NCBI RefSeq assembly: GCF_004364125.1
Contig: NZ_SNZV01000007.1
Location: 186,001 to 250,000, forward strand
Direction of reading: 5' to 3'
DNA: 64,000 bases
Source: Sphingobacterium paludis
GTDB taxonomy: Bacteria > Bacteroidota > Bacteroidia > Sphingobacteriales > Sphingobacteriaceae
Positions 61,817-64,000 of the stretch are shown one piece after another. The notes beneath the pieces were generated by a model that saw nothing but the letters and a program-made list of their open reading frames with translations, made no database searches and was not told the DNA's origin. A program made the translations under genes and the position numbers. Numbering within the stretch: position 1 is the stretch's first letter; each line of letters begins with the position of its first letter.

Positions 61817-62417
61817 GATGAACTAATTGTTAATAGATAAAATATGTCGAATCGGCCATCGTTGAAATGTTCAATACGCTGTTTAGTAGCCTATTTCATT
61901 TTCTGAATCCCGATGCGACTTGATTAGGCATAAGGCCCAAGCCGATGTCATCGCTATAAAGTAACAGCACTTCTACCCAGTTCGCAATTACATCATTAAA
62001 CATTGAGACAAATTAACTATCAATTGATACGGAACAGAAACTTTATATCAAGTGTATTCAAGATATTTGTTAAGTAATATAACGAACTACCAACTTATAA
62101 ACAAGTAAGCCAATGGCTTACACCATAACATTTATGAAAAAAAAAGCTAACCACGGATACGACGTCATGTTACGTTTCAACGAAAAAATTTTCAACATAA
62201 TTCATAAACATATTACTTTTTATTAATAACAATCAGTAGCCATGTAGCATAAGGCATCTTGTGCTAACATCTGCGGCCCTGTCATTTCTAAAATTAGATA
62301 GAAAAAATAGGTAAAAATTATACGAATAAACGTTTGTATGCCCAGCATTCTGCTGCAGGCACGCAACGAGAAATGCATAAATCTTAACCACGATTATAAA
62401 TCTAAACAGTACTACTA
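61817..62417. other. Long divergent gap between sulfatase and third SusC gene
   Basis: A 601-base AT-rich region with no gene seen. It holds a palindrome GTAAGCC-AAT-GGCTTAC (62105-62121) and GATATTTG (62062-62069), the octamer also used as -7 box at the second tRNA-Arg promoter, but without a -33 partner and 350 bases before the ATG. A long leader or binding sites for the two-component regulator are plausible. Confidence 0.45.
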
Positions 62418-64000
62418 ATGCGTAAAACCGATTTACAAGGTACACGTAGTGACCAAAAGAAGAGGCGGTACAGACTCCTGAAAATAGCCTCCCTACTGCA
62501 TGTGCTCTGCGCCACCACGGCTGTAGCATCAGACAACAAAATCCATTTAAGTTCAGAAAGCACTGCCGAACATACCCCGGCAGCGACGCACTGGCAACAG
62601 GAAAGAGACATTCGCGGTATTATTAAGGATGATAAAGGCAATATTCTAGCCGGGGTATCCGTAACAGTAAAAAATAAACCCAGTGTAGGCACAACGACCG
62701 ATCTCAATGGCCGTTACGTACTAAAAGTTCCAGCCGATGCGGTGCTTGTTTACACCTTAATCGGGTTTACGACCCAAGAATATACGACCGCGGGGCGTGA
62801 TGTGATCGACGTGACGCTAAGCGAATCTGAAAATGTCATCGAGGAAACGGTTGTCACCGCGTTTGGACAACGCCAACGCAAGAACGACCTTATAGGTTCC
62901 GTATCATCCATCAATCCCGAAGAACTGCGCATCCCCAGTAGCAACCTTACCGGCGCTTTGCAGGGGCGCGTAGCAGGTGTCATATCATTCCAGCGAAGTG
63001 GCGAACCCGGGTTGGATAATGCCGATTTTTTTATCCGAGGCGTCGGCACCTTTGGTGTCAACCAGCGACCACTGATATTAATCGATAATATGGAGGTATC
63101 CACGGATGATTTGGCGCGTATACCGGTTGATGATATCGCCAGCTTTTCAATCTTGCGTGATGCCACCGCTTCTGCCGTTTACGGATCGCGGGGAGCGAAT
63201 GGAGTGATCCTTGTCACCACCAAACTGGGTAAGGAAGGTAAACCGAAGATCACATTCCGAGCGGAACAAAGGCTCTCCTCACCCACCAACATGCCAAAAA
63301 TCGCAGACCCGGTTACGTTCATGAACATGCACAATGAAGCCGTATTAACCCGTAACCCGCTGGATCCACCGCTGTATTCCGAAGAGAAGATTGCCATGAC
63401 GGCCGCAGGTGAAGATCCTATACGCTACCCTGCCGTAGATTGGCTCAGCGAAGTGACAAAGCCGAACACCCGAACACAAAATTATAACCTCAGCATATCC
63501 GGGGGTGGGCAGGTCGCCAGCTATTTGGTAAGTGGAAACCTCACGCAAGATGACGGTCTTATCCGCGTAAACCCGATTAACAATTTTAATAACAATGTCG
63601 ATTTCAAGGTTTATAACCTGCGTAGCAACATCAATATCAACGTCAGTAAATCTACGCAGCTGATGGTGCGTGCCATTGCGAATTACAGAAATTACAGTGG
63701 CCCGCCGGAAGGGGGAAGCTCTTCTTTCCGAAACGCACTGCGCGCCAACCCTGCCCTATTTCATCCCGTATATGAGGTGGGGCCGCAACAATCCTATATT
63801 CGCCACCCGCTGTTTGGTAACTTCGAGGATGGCAGCGGAAATATGTACCTCAACCCCTATGCGCAAATTGTTCGCGGATATTCCGAATGGTCTGAAAGTA
63901 ATATGCAGGTACAGATTGAACTAAAACAAGATCTTTCGCAATGGATTGAAGGTTTGAGCTACCGCGGCTTAGCTAATGCATCCAGAGGGGCTTATATGGA
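62418..64000 (+). CDS. SusC/RagA TonB-linked outer-membrane receptor, N-terminal part (runs off the window)
   Basis: The first 527 codons are in the window. A basic N-terminus (RSDQKKRRYRLLK) precedes a hydrophobic signal ending near AVAS. Then a carboxypeptidase-D-like domain (RGIIKDDKGNILAGVSVTVK), a TonB-box-like VIEETVVTAFGQRQRKNDL, the plug (LRDATASAVYGSRGANGVILVTT) and the first barrel strands (TQNYNLSISGGG). No STN domain is seen. It follows a 601-base gap and is divergent from the sulfatase, probably with its own SusD beyond 64000. Confidence 0.92.
   Translation, partial: MRKTDLQGTRSDQKKRRYRLLKIASLLHVLCATTAVASDNKIHLSSESTAEHTPAATHWQQERDIRGIIKDDKGNILAGVSVTVKNKPSVGTTTDLNGRYVLKVPADAVLVYTLIGFTTQEYTTAGRDVIDVTLSESENVIEETVVTAFGQRQRKNDLIGSVSSINPEELRIPSSNLTGALQGRVAGVISFQRSGEPGLDNADFFIRGVGTFGVNQRPLILIDNMEVSTDDLARIPVDDIASFSILRDATASAVYGSRGANGVILVTTKLGKEGKPKITFRAEQRLSSPTNMPKIADPVTFMNMHNEAVLTRNPLDPPLYSEEKIAMTAAGEDPIRYPAVDWLSEVTKPNTRTQNYNLSISGGGQVASYLVSGNLTQDDGLIRVNPINNFNNNVDFKVYNLRSNININVSKSTQLMVRAIANYRNYSGPPEGGSSSFRNALRANPALFHPVYEVGPQQSYIRHPLFGNFEDGSGNMYLNPYAQIVRGYSEWSESNMQVQIELKQDLSQWIEGLSYRGLANASRGAYM

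Overview
The window looks like a chromosomal segment from a Bacteroidota member, most likely Sphingobacteriaceae (Sphingobacterium/Pedobacter-like). The evidence is three SusC and two SusD proteins, a FecR/ECF-sigma pair, a hybrid-two-component-type propeller kinase, Bacteroidota-type promoters (TTTG, 19 bases, TAnnTTTG) upstream of both tRNA-Arg genes, and a housekeeping set (ligA, dapA, panB, pyrF, adk-obgE, pepD) of matching flavour. The family-level assignment is inference from overall resemblance. I see no insertion sequence, prophage, integrase or CRISPR array.

Layout. 1-8530 (minus): a sugar-oxidation operon running AEC permease, formylglycine-enzyme-like protein, Gfo/Idh/MocA oxidoreductase, ApbE, TIM-barrel isomerase, NupG-like MFS permease, GMC flavoprotein and a second, truncated Gfo/Idh/MocA oxidoreductase; three products carry Tat-type leaders. 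8600-11590: a PagL-like lipid A deacylase, then a complex repeat-rich intergenic region (two REP-like hairpins in inverted orientation flanked by oppositely oriented 7-base repeats), then two envelope lipoproteins. 11760-17632: housekeeping genes and two identical tRNA-Arg(ACG) genes. 17804-22372: alpha/beta hydrolase, patatin, TetR-nitroreductase pair and pepD. 22488-26164: a GH130 glycoside phosphorylase converging on a two-domain GT4 protein. 26268-35862: acetyltransferase, esterase, UbiB-like kinase, WbqC, LpxL-like acyltransferase, GT2, ligA, dapA. 36791-37390: a second heptad-repeat tract in front of an NlpE-like lipoprotein. 37589-45656: an EEP-superfamily enzyme, SusD, SusC with an STN domain, FecR anti-sigma and ECF sigma factor, all on the minus strand. 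46049-49206: orphan receiver, small unknown and an SF1 helicase. 49437-64000: a polysaccharide utilisation locus with GH105, AraC-type response regulator, propeller sensor kinase, SusCD, a CxPxR sulfatase and the start of a third SusC.

How the parts fit. The sigma/FecR/STN-SusC set should sense and import one ligand by trans-envelope signalling. The GH105/kinase/regulator/SusCD/sulfatase set points to a sulfated or uronic-acid-containing glycan. The kinase and its DNA-binding regulator are separate frames joined only by a run of seven A residues; one extra A would make the single fused hybrid protein that is usual for this family. That junction and the heptad/REP-like intergenic element are the two most unusual things in the window.
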